Of a DNA stretch of 5,398 nt, positions 1 to 4,204 are shown piece after piece. Made by a program: the position numbers and the translations under genes. The notes under the pieces were generated by a model that saw nothing but the letters and a program-made list of their open reading frames with translations, did no database searches and was not told the origin of the DNA. This DNA comes from Actinomycetes bacterium (lineage in GTDB: Bacteria > Actinomycetota > Acidimicrobiia > Acidimicrobiales > Palsa-688), in assembly GCA_021808665.1 (NCBI GenBank), contig JAKBBA010000202.1:1-5398 (forward strand). The letters run 5' to 3'. Position 1 is the first letter of the stretch, and each line of letters begins with the position of its first letter.

Positions 1-2
1 CC

Positions 3-143
3 AGCAAGCCAAACGCCTGCCAGCCGTCGCTCGGAGGCGTCATCTCACCTGCCCTACACGAGGACCTCAAGCGATGGACCTGGGTGCGCCGATCGGACGT
101 TGACCGCCGTAGAGCCAAGGGGATGCAGCGCGTTGCAGGGTGA
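3..143 (+). CDS. 3' end of an unrecognised protein gene (partial at left edge)
   Basis: This frame is open from the window edge to the TGA at 141-143 and encodes about 46 residues, beginning SKPNACQPSLGGVISP and ending AKGMQRVAG. Third codon positions are mostly G or C, as in the clearer genes of the window, and the residue mix (aromatics, DLKRWTWV, then a basic tail) looks like a normal protein C-terminus. Two other frames are also open at the edge, and one of them (ending at a TGA at 101-103) is less convincing. I do not recognise the family. The stop overlaps the possible TTG start at 133 of the next gene by about 11 bases, which would suit a tightly packed operon. The start lies outside the window, so function cannot be assigned. 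Confidence 0.35.
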   Translation, partial: SKPNACQPSLGGVISPALHEDLKRWTWVRRSDVDRRRAKGMQRVAG

Positions 144-591
144 AGATGAACCATCCCAGGTCGTCCTTGAAGGACGTGAACCCGATGGCACCACGTGGTC
201 GGTCGACGTCCGGCCGGATCCCACCTGTGACGACGGGCTCTACAGCTTCGTGCGCCGGACCTCCGTCGCCGGGCGTTCGGCGCGGTCAGGAATGGGCGGA
301 CCGAAGCTGTACGGCGATGACGTCGTGAACGTCTGGGCGGGCAGGAGCGACGGTACTCCGCCGTTCATTCTGATTCGCGGGGTTCCCTCGATCGAAGAGG
401 CCACGGTTCTCACGAGTGGAGGCAAGACCCTCCAGATCACGCTCTCGCCGGAGATCGAGGAGTTCGGGCTGCGCTTCGGTGCCGCGCCACTCCCGGAAGA
501 CGATCCGCCCGAGATCCTCACCGTGCGACTCGGTGACGGACGCGTCATCCAGGGAAGGGTCCCGTGGCCGAGACGCCCGCCGACTCCATGA
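100..591 (+). CDS. Unrecognised protein, up to 163 aa
   Basis: The reading frame is open from the window edge to the TGA at 589-591. The residue pattern looks genuinely coding: alternating hydrophobic strands (TTWSVDVRPD, PPFILIRGVP, KTLQITLSPE, EILTVRLGDGRVIQGRV), acidic loops and no low-complexity runs until the Pro/Arg-rich tail. It looks like a small, mostly beta-strand soluble protein. I see no signal peptide, membrane segment or catalytic motif, and I do not recognise the family. The start is uncertain. TTG at 100 gives the longest form. TTG at 133 has a better ribosome-binding site (AAGGGGA at 117-123, 9 nt upstream) and would overlap the stop of the preceding gene, giving about 152 residues. 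Because the frame stays open upstream, a start beyond the edge cannot be excluded. The 3' end overlaps the tail of an opposing, poorly supported reading frame. Confidence 0.5.
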   Translation: MTAVEPRGCSALQGEDEPSQVVLEGREPDGTTWSVDVRPDPTCDDGLYSFVRRTSVAGRSARSGMGGPKLYGDDVVNVWAGRSDGTPPFILIRGVPSIEEATVLTSGGKTLQITLSPEIEEFGLRFGAAPLPEDDPPEILTVRLGDGRVIQGRVPWPRRPPTP

Positions 592-829
592 TCCGTCGCC
601 CCCAAAACGCATCGCCTATCCGTCCACAAGGCTCTCGGATCCATGCGTCCAGGACCGCCGGGTGAAGGGCGCTTGTCGCATCGACGACCACGGCGCGAAC
701 TTTCGGATTTTGCCGGCCACGCGTAGCGGGGTTCAGGCTGGCCACCGCGGCATAGTGCCGCCCAAACTCGATCGCGTAGTTTGATGCGTCGTCTCCGGCG
801 CCCGAGGCGGGAGGGGTCGGCCGCACCAC
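545..829 (-). CDS. Doubtful reading frame, probably the downstream part of the decayed gene at 830-1246
   Basis: This frame encodes about 94 residues. The stretch SNYAIEFGRHYAAVASLNP followed by KVRAVVVDATSALHP looks protein-like. The end (from about residue 75) is Gly/Pro/Ser-rich and runs antisense into the 3' end of the forward gene, so it is not convincing. It is in exactly the same frame as the replication-relaxation-like segment at 830-1246, separated from it only by a TGA at 830-832. That makes one interrupted gene more likely than a separate gene starting at GTG 829. I see no ribosome-binding site for that GTG. I do not recognise a domain. The opposite strand over the same bases is also partly open, so the coding strand is not certain. 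Confidence 0.25.
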   Translation of the reverse strand: MVRPTPPASGAGDDASNYAIEFGRHYAAVASLNPATRGRQNPKVRAVVVDATSALHPAVLDAWIREPCGRIGDAFWGRRIMESAGVSATGPFPG

Positions 830-1246
830 TCACAGGTGAGGGCCAGCGCCTTGTCGGGTCGCCATCGCGCCTTGTCTGGGTCCTCGTCCCCGTTCGGTGG
901 TGATCGCCAAGGCGCCGAGTTCGTCGAGCACGTAATGGTACGGCAGGCTGGCGTAGCGGTGGTCGGGCGGCTGAAAGCGGTCGTGGAGCCGAAGCTTGTA
1001 GAGCGTGGTCAATCGCTGCTGGGTCGGCGTTGACGTTGTCGAAGTAAATCTCGCAGCCAGCTGGTCGGTCGTGAAGACCCGATGGCGGTAGAGCATGGTC
1101 AGGATCGATCGGTCCCGTTCGGTGAAAGCTACGCCTGGCAGCCCGCTCCCGAGGCTCCCGAACCATGAGCTCCCCGCCTCTGCTCGCAATGCGGAACGAC
1201 GCGAAAGCCAAGGAGGTCCATGCGACACCGTTGCGACGCTCCCCAA
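830..1246 (-). pseudogene. Replication-relaxation family protein, N-terminal part, frameshifted
   Basis: The segment FTERDRSILTMLYRHRVFTTDQLAARF followed by QQRLTTLYKLRLHDRF and YHYVLDELGALAITTERG matches, from memory, the N-terminal winged-helix-like region of actinobacterial replication-relaxation proteins, which occur on plasmids and integrative elements. In this frame the protein then turns to nonsense (RGPRQGAMATRQG) and stops at 830-832. The next frame reads DEDPDKARWRPDKALAL, the sequence expected to follow. A one-base shift near 885-890 therefore broke the gene. The shifted frame continues with CEWCGRPLPP and stops at 733-735. No good ATG start is visible: the TTG at 1246 is only the longest option, and the conserved part begins near 1130. 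The gene is divergent from the recombinase remnant at 1296-1505, so both may derive from one former integrative element. Confidence 0.6.
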
Positions 1247-1267
1247 CTGCCGCCGGCCCTGTCGAAC

Positions 1268-1290
1268 GCCTCAGCTCATCACGCTGAGGC
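1268..1290. promoter_or_regulatory. Inverted repeat between divergent mobile-element remnants
   Basis: GCCTCAG at 1268-1274 and CTGAGGC at 1284-1290 form a perfect 7-bp inverted repeat around a 9-nt spacer. It lies between the replication-relaxation remnant (leftward) and the recombinase N-terminal remnant (rightward). It could be an operator or part of a recombination site. The symmetry is what I see; either role is inference. Confidence 0.35.
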
Positions 1291-1295
1291 AGCGA

Positions 1296-1505
1296 CGCGA
1301 TCGCCGGCCTCTACGTCGCCCTGTGCGATGCCTGCGGATTTCGACCTAGGAGCGGGCCGACAAGGACCTGACCGAGGAAGGCTACTCCCCCGCCATCCAA
1401 CGCGAAGCATGCGTCCGGCGCATCCGCGACGAAGGCTGGGAGCTCGTCGCCCGACGACCTTTCCCGGCGAGCCTCGCAATCGGCGCCGAGCTTCGCACTC
1501 TCTAG
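1296..1505 (+). pseudogene. Serine recombinase N-terminal remnant
   Basis: From 1350 to a TAG at 1503-1505 one frame reads ERADKDLTEEGYSPAIQREA and then CVRRIRDEGWELVA. This matches the familiar pattern near the N-terminus of large serine recombinases (TEEGYS..xQREAC...AxxxGWELV), which follows the catalytic-serine strand. Just upstream in another frame (about 1300-1325) AIAGLYVA resembles the first beta strand (xAGLYVRxS), but the catalytic Ser segment is not there and a stop (TAG 1347-1349) intervenes. After GWELVA the similarity ends, and the rest of the catalytic domain is absent. What remains is a short, frameshifted fragment that cannot be active. A C-terminal fragment of the same family lies on the same strand at 4205-4765. 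Confidence 0.5.
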
Positions 1506-1699
1506 TCACACCAGTCTGTGATCGAGGCAGGCCTCGACGACTGCCAGGACGTGATGGACCTCGCCCTCCGGCTCTCGATCCGCTGCGTCGACGTGCTCTT
1601 CTCTGCGCCGAAGTTCGAATACGGCGACGTGGTGGTCTTGGGGTGGCGTTATACGAACACCCCCGGATCTACAAAAGACCAGGTAATGGCCACTCTTGA
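1506..1699 (+). pseudogene. Unrecognised gene 3' fragment with a one-base frameshift
   Basis: The frame following the TAG at 1503 reads VIEAGLDDCQDVMDLALRLS and then FEYGDVVVLG. This is amphipathic and protein-like, up to about 1643. There one base appears to be missing: the next frame continues as ALYEHPRIYKRPGNGHS and stops at 1697-1699. The evidence for the missing base is the second copy of this segment at 2675-2748, where VGELVILGFALDEHP runs through the same point without a shift. The TAG at 1503 may be a nonsense mutation, since the upstream recombinase-like fragment is in the same frame, but the two pieces do not obviously belong to one protein. I do not recognise the family. Confidence 0.4.
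1622..1694 (+). repeat. Diverged direct repeat, copy 1 (left of vapBC)
   Basis: This segment aligns with 2675-2748 in the same orientation. By hand I count 16 mismatches and one single-base gap over 74 columns, about 77% identity. Many of the differences are silent or conservative when both are read in the frame giving G[DE]xVxLG..AL.EHP.I.KRPG.GH. The segment therefore looks like related coding sequence rather than a simple non-coding repeat. It ends about 85 bases beyond the vapC stop. Confidence 0.65.
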
Positions 1700-1700
1700 C

Positions 1701-1716
1701 GGCGGATCGCTCCGCC
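1701..1716. terminator. Short GC-rich hairpin downstream of vapC
   Basis: GGCGGA and TCCGCC (1701-1706 and 1711-1716) form a perfect 6-bp stem with a 4-nt loop. It is the farthest of three hairpins beyond the vapC stop on the minus strand. There is no T-run, so terminator activity is inferred from position only. Confidence 0.3.
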
Positions 1717-1719
1717 TGG

Positions 1720-1753
1720 CATCGCCGAACACCCGTCCTTCACCTCGGCGATG
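1720..1753 (-). terminator. 9-bp stem hairpin downstream of vapC
   Basis: CATCGCCGA at 1720-1728 and TCGGCGATG at 1745-1753 are perfect reverse complements around a 16-nt loop, starting about 27 bases past the vapC stop. This is the strongest dyad in the intergenic stretch. Like many actinobacterial terminators it lacks a U-tract, so it may end vapBC transcription or protect the mRNA 3' end. Confidence 0.4.
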
Positions 1754-1760
1754 GTGAGCG

Positions 1761-1779
1761 GTGACCCTCGTCAGGTCAC
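1761..1779 (-). terminator. Hairpin immediately after the vapC stop codon
   Basis: GTGACC at 1761-1766 and GGTCAC at 1774-1779 form a perfect 6-bp stem with a 7-nt loop. The stem begins with the base next to the vapC stop codon (1780-1782). Its position suggests an end-of-transcript structure, but there is no T-run. Confidence 0.35.
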
Positions 1780-2220
1780 TCAGACGAGTACCGGCCGGAT
1801 ACGGACGTCAGAGACCGCGCCTGCCAACGTGGCGATATCGTCGGCGTCGGCGGTGAGGACGACGCCTCCGCCTGCGGCAGCTGATATTGCCACGACGAGG
1901 GCGTCGACCGTCCCTGCCACGCCACTCATGTCGGCTAATCGCTTCAGTACCGCAGCCACCCGAGCGACCGACTCGGAGACCGGCACGACTTGCAGCTTCT
2001 TGAGCGCCTGGTTCGCTCGGGCGTCACGGTTGTCACCGAAGAGCGTCTCCGCGAGCACTACCGCCGGCACCAAGACGGGAACGCCGGCTTCTCGGGAGGA
2101 GGCGAGGACCGCCCTCGCGTCCTCGCTGTCGTTCCTTGCGATGGCCAACAGTCCTTCGCTGTCGAGCACCACCGACGGCCATGGCGCAGGAGGAACGCTC
2201 TTCAGTCCTCGGCGAACCAC
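1780..2220 (-). CDS. vapC: VapC-family PIN-domain toxin (RNase)
   Basis: This 146-aa protein has the PIN-domain layout: first acidic residue D20 in VVLDSEGLLAIA, E58 in VPAVVLAETLFG, D106 in GTVDALVVAIS and D125 in VVLTADADDIATLA. These four form the Mg2+-binding site of VapC toxins, which cleave specific RNAs (tRNA or rRNA) in the cytoplasm and stop translation. All key residues are present, so the toxin appears functional. GTG 2220 overlaps the antitoxin gene end by 19 bases, and no clear ribosome-binding site is visible, so translation is probably coupled. A shorter form starting at the GTG pair just before LD (residues 17-18) is possible and would give a more typical length of about 130 aa. 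The gene is transcribed with the upstream antitoxin from one promoter. Three hairpins follow the stop. The exact RNA target cannot be read from sequence. Confidence 0.85.
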   Translation of the reverse strand: MVRRGLKSVPPAPWPSVVLDSEGLLAIARNDSEDARAVLASSREAGVPVLVPAVVLAETLFGDNRDARANQALKKLQVVPVSESVARVAAVLKRLADMSGVAGTVDALVVAISAAAGGGVVLTADADDIATLAGAVSDVRIRPVLV

Positions 2221-2588
2221 TGCGCGAGCACCCGGTCGTAGGCTTCCGGGGACGGCGTTCCCGCTTCCCGCTCTATCTCGTCCACAAGCTCGCCCAAGTG
2301 CTCTTGAGCCAACGCGGCATAGAGCAACTCGTTGATCGACGTCGAGAGTGCCCGACCTGCGAACTGTGCACGGATCTCGTCCACAAGTGGCTTGTCCAGC
2401 GTCAGAGAGACCTTCTCCTTCTCTTGGGCGCCAGCCTGTGCGAGCACGTTCAACCCACGTACCCGGAGCCGAGTCCCCGGGCCGAAGGCCGGGCGAGCTT
2501 CGATCCGTATCTCGTCGATCAGCGCATCTGCCGAGTCGGCTGGCGAAGGCTCCGGCGTCGATGTTCTCTTCCTGGCTGAGGCGGCCAC
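2202..2588 (-). CDS. vapB: VapB-type antitoxin with ribbon-helix-helix motif and long N-terminus
   Basis: This is the cognate antitoxin of the PIN toxin that follows it. Residues 58-94 (KEKVSLTLDKPLVDEIRAQF, then STSINELLYAAL) fit a ribbon-helix-helix DNA-binding fold: a beta strand for operator contact, then two helices. The C-terminus (ELVDEIEREAGTPSPEAYDR, then VLAQWFAED) is the usual acidic/aromatic toxin-binding tail. The frame is open to 2645. I chose GTG 2588 because a TAGGAT -10 hexamer at 2601-2596 places the expected transcript start on that GTG, implying a leaderless mRNA. This gives 128 aa, roughly 50 more than usual for such antitoxins. The extra N-terminal part (ARKRTSTPEP, then DALIDEIRIEARPAF and TRLRVRGLNVLA) is of unknown function. 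A shorter start (TTG or GTG near residues 46-48) would remove it, but has no promoter or ribosome-binding site in view. The protein probably represses its own promoter. Confidence 0.75.
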   Translation of the reverse strand: MAASARKRTSTPEPSPADSADALIDEIRIEARPAFGPGTRLRVRGLNVLAQAGAQEKEKVSLTLDKPLVDEIRAQFAGRALSTSINELLYAALAQEHLGELVDEIEREAGTPSPEAYDRVLAQWFAED

Positions 2589-2614
2589 GTTGCGAATCCT
2601 ACCACAAGTAGGAT
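2589..2614 (-). promoter_or_regulatory. vapBC promoter and operator
   Basis: On the minus strand TAGGAT (2601-2596) is a good -10 hexamer, followed by 7 nt (TCGCAAC) and the GTG start at 2588. A perfect 7-bp inverted repeat, ATCCTAC at 2596-2602 and GTAGGAT at 2608-2614 with a 5-nt spacer, covers the -10 element. It is well placed as the operator for autorepression by the ribbon-helix-helix antitoxin. I see no convincing -35. Promoter and operator function are inference from these motifs. Confidence 0.6.
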
Positions 2615-2651
2615 CGTTGCGACCTCTCGGCGGTGTTCGTGCCATGACACC

Positions 2652-2774
2652 GTGACCGCCATAAAAGCGTCTGTCGGCGAGCTAGTGATCTTGGGGTTTG
2701 CATTAGACGAACACCCCTGGATTGGTAAAAGGCCAGGTCACGGTCACTTCTCGATGGAAGCGCCATCACTTTGA
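2652..2774 (+). pseudogene. Short coding-type remnant with the KRPGxGH peptide
   Basis: From GTG 2652 an uninterrupted frame of 40 codons contains VGELVILGFALDEHP and EHPWIGKRPGHGHFS, then stops at 2772-2774. It is the intact-frame counterpart of the frameshifted fragment ending at 1699. Because similarity between the copies starts only at about 2675, and the upstream bases belong to the vapB promoter region, this is most likely the 3' tail of a lost gene rather than a complete small gene. A real 40-aa protein is possible but has no ribosome-binding site I can point to. I do not recognise the peptide's family. Confidence 0.35.
2675..2748 (+). repeat. Diverged direct repeat, copy 2 (right of vapBC)
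   Basis: This is the partner of 1622-1694, in the same orientation and about 77% identical by hand alignment. It lies about 60 bases upstream of the vapBC promoter, so the two copies bracket the intact TA operon. This copy keeps one open frame across the whole repeat. Both copies also contain an internal GGGGT...ACCCC dyad, perfect over 6 bp in copy 1 and imperfect here. Confidence 0.65.
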
Positions 2775-2883
2775 CTACCGCCAACGCCGTCCTGCGCCTT
2801 GGCAAGGGCGACCGCTGACCGGGCAACGCGAGCCCCGCGCCCCCGCCTGGGTTCGCTCCGTTTGAGAAAGCCCGTTTGGCCGA

Positions 2884-3221
2884 TCAGGCGCGGTCGTGGA
2901 GAGTGACCTGCTAGCCGTCGGGGTCGGCGAAGGTGAACGTCCGACCGAAGGGTCCGTCGATCGGTGCGGAGACGATGTGTGACCGTCGGCGACGAGGGCA
3001 TCGTGAATGGCCTGGACGTCCGTGGCGTGGAGCCAGATCGCGGCACCGATGCCGGGCTGAGCAACGGATGCGAGATCGGTGCCGGGAACGACGTCGCGGA
3101 GTGCGAACGCGATCGGCTTCGTTTCGAAGACGACGGCGTGCGGACGTCCGGCTTGGGAGCGGACGAGGCCGAGGTACTGCTCGTGGCCGCCGCCAATGCC
3201 AGGAGAGGCAGAGCGACCCAT
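2884..3221 (-). pseudogene. VOC (glyoxalase-like) family protein, frameshifted and nonsense-mutated
   Basis: From ATG 3221 the frame reads HEQYLGLVRSQAGRPHAVVF, then FETKPIAFALRDVVPGTD and AAIWLHATDVQAIHDALVAD. This is the beta-alpha-beta pattern of a vicinal-oxygen-chelate domain. At about 2976-2982 the frame shifts. The neighbouring frame continues the family signature as IVSAPIDGPFGRTFTFADPDG, followed by an in-frame TAG (2911-2913) where family members normally have Tyr, then QVTLHDRA and the natural stop TGA 2886-2884. The N-terminus also looks cut: the usual first strand and helix before YLGL are replaced by SASPGIGGG. The gene therefore carries a truncation, a frameshift and a nonsense codon, and no active enzyme is expected. 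The original substrate is unknown; relatives include dioxygenases, glyoxalases and resistance proteins. Confidence 0.7.
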
Positions 3222-3476
3222 ACGACGGCGCTACGCCTGACCCAAGAGAGCGGCTGATTTCTGTCGGCAGCCCAATCCGTTTGTCGGCAACCCCGCCCGC
3301 TGATCCTCATCAGGCTCGCTCCGTTCCGCATCGGCGCCGGAGACCGATAGTTGTCAGTGAAATTCCGTGGAAACGACGGGTCCGTCTTTGCCGGGGTCTG
3401 CACGCACAGGCCAGGCCCGGCCCGCCTGTCATCTGTGGAGGAGCCGTCGTGCGATTTCGCTCACGGTTGGATGTGC
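3222..3476. other. Non-coding stretch between the VOC pseudogene and the second TA operon
   Basis: I find no convincing reading frame here on either strand; the open frames have arginine/serine-rich shadow compositions. The stretch holds a 12-bp direct repeat (3262-3293). A less GC-rich segment around 3350-3370 (GTTGTCAGTGAAATTCCGTG) stands out in base composition but I cannot assign it. Confidence 0.4.
3262..3293 (+). repeat. Two 12-bp direct repeats, 20-bp period
   Basis: TGTCGGCAGCCC at 3262-3273 and TGTCGGCAACCC at 3282-3293 differ at one position and are spaced exactly 20 bases start to start, about two helical turns. That spacing would put both sites on the same face of the DNA, as for a tandem protein-binding site. 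A mobile-element end is an alternative. Function is unknown. Confidence 0.4.
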
Positions 3477-3489
3477 TACACTGTGCGAC
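3477..3489 (+). promoter_or_regulatory. Promoter of the Phd-PIN operon, leaderless
   Basis: TACACT at 3477-3482 is a plausible -10 hexamer, followed by 7 nt and the ATG at 3490. With a usual start distance the transcript would begin on or next to the ATG. No strong -35 is visible; TTTCGC at 3455-3460 is the best-placed weak candidate. No Shine-Dalgarno precedes the ATG, consistent with a leaderless mRNA. Confidence 0.5.
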
Positions 3490-3756
3490 ATGAGGACGGT
3501 CACGCATCGGGAAATGCGAAATGAGAGCGGCGAGATACTCCGCCATGTTGCCAATGGGGAGACGGTCCAAGTCACCAACCACGGGCAGCTCGCCGCGCTG
3601 ATCGTTCCGCCAGGCACCGACACACTCGCAGAGCTCACCTCGCGAGGACAGGTACGACTGGCAGTACGCCCGCTCTCCAGCTTGGGCTCGGTCATACGAC
3701 GCAAGGCTGGCACGGACAGCAAAACAATCGTGGACGACGTCCGCAATCGCTGGTGA
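3490..3756 (+). CDS. Phd/YefM-type antitoxin
   Basis: The 88-aa product begins RTVTHREMRNESGEILRHVA, then NGETVQVTNHGQLAALIVP. This is the classic Phd/YefM N-terminal domain: an amphipathic helix pair, then a strand-turn (VTNHGxxxAxIVP) that dimerises and binds operator DNA. The region from residue 43 on (LAELTSRGQVRLAVRPLSS) becomes variable and would wrap the toxin. The protein neutralises the PIN toxin encoded next, whose GTG start overlaps this stop by 4 bases (GTGA). The ATG at 3490 is fixed by the -10 element 7 nt upstream and by the family's usual N-terminus. Pairing a Phd-fold antitoxin with a PIN toxin is common in actinobacteria, where such antitoxins are often called VapB although unrelated to the ribbon-helix-helix type at 2202-2588. 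Autorepression is expected from the family. Confidence 0.85.
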   Translation: MRTVTHREMRNESGEILRHVANGETVQVTNHGQLAALIVPPGTDTLAELTSRGQVRLAVRPLSSLGSVIRRKAGTDSKTIVDDVRNRW

Positions 3757-4154
3757 CGATCGCCTATCTGGACACCTCAGCCGCCCTGAAGCTCGTCTTG
3801 GACGAGCCGCAATCCGAAGCATTGGCCACTGAGTTGGCATCCCGTGATGACCGACGGCTGGTCTCGTCGTGGCTGCTCCATACCGAGATGCATTGTGCGG
3901 CAGGACGCCACCCCGAAGATGTGGATCTCGACGCAGTCCGGGCGGTACTCGACACGGTGAACCTGGTCGATCTCATTCGCGGGGACATGCTGGCAGCTGG
4001 AACCCATGCACCGCTCCGATCCAACGACGCCATCCATCTAGCCGTCGCACTGAGGGTCGGTGCCGACGAAATCGTCACCTACGACGCGGAGCTCTCCCGA
4101 AGGGCGCTGTCGACGGGGCTGTCGGTAATCGCACCTGGAGCTGGTAGCAGCTGA
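3753..4154 (+). CDS. vapC: VapC-family PIN-domain toxin (RNase)
   Basis: This 133-aa protein is of standard VapC length and shows all four acidic PIN positions: D7 in IAYLDTSAALKLV, E45 in SSWLLHTEMHCA, D92 in LRSNDAIHLAVAL and D111 in ADEIVTYDAELSRRA. It should be a Mg2+-dependent endoribonuclease that blocks translation when freed from its antitoxin. It starts with GTG 3753 in a GTGA overlap with the antitoxin stop. No separate ribosome-binding site is evident, so re-initiation by the same ribosome is likely. Sequence similarity to the other PIN toxin in the window is low outside the active-site motifs, so the two look like independent acquisitions rather than a recent duplication. A weak 5-bp hairpin (4139-4152) overlaps the end of the gene. 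The RNA target is not predictable here. Confidence 0.88.
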   Translation: MTIAYLDTSAALKLVLDEPQSEALATELASRDDRRLVSSWLLHTEMHCAAGRHPEDVDLDAVRAVLDTVNLVDLIRGDMLAAGTHAPLRSNDAIHLAVALRVGADEIVTYDAELSRRALSTGLSVIAPGAGSS

Positions 4155-4204
4155 GCTCGCTCGCCATCCCACCCGACCCAGGCTCGCCGACCTGCACTCC
4201 CTCG

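Noticed and set aside
140..328. Small forward frame starting at GTG 140 or ATG 146
   Set aside because: It sits wholly inside the better frame at 100-591 and has a shadow composition (SPGVRRGQEW, PRGRSTSG).
240..1211. Long open frame (323 codons) on the minus strand
   Set aside because: Composition is dominated by Arg, Pro, Gly and Ser with no recognisable motif, it runs antisense to the better-supported forward gene at 100-591, and it overlaps the replication-relaxation frame. It is a typical shadow frame of GC-rich DNA.
1220..1699. 159-codon forward frame as one intact gene
   Set aside because: Most of it is Arg/Pro-rich shadow sequence; only the last ~17 codons (ALYEHPRIYKRPGNGHS) look real, and they are explained as the shifted end of the fragment starting near 1506.
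1751..2335. Forward frame of 194 codons across vapC
   Set aside because: Thr/Ser/Ala-rich shadow antisense to the PIN toxin, whose active-site residues are all present on the minus strand.
1622..2748. Integron attC sites or XerCD/dif-type sites at the repeats flanking vapBC
   Set aside because: No matching R' and R'' core sites (GTTRRRY and RYYYAAC) with proper spacing, no integrase gene, and the substitution pattern between copies looks like coding sequence.
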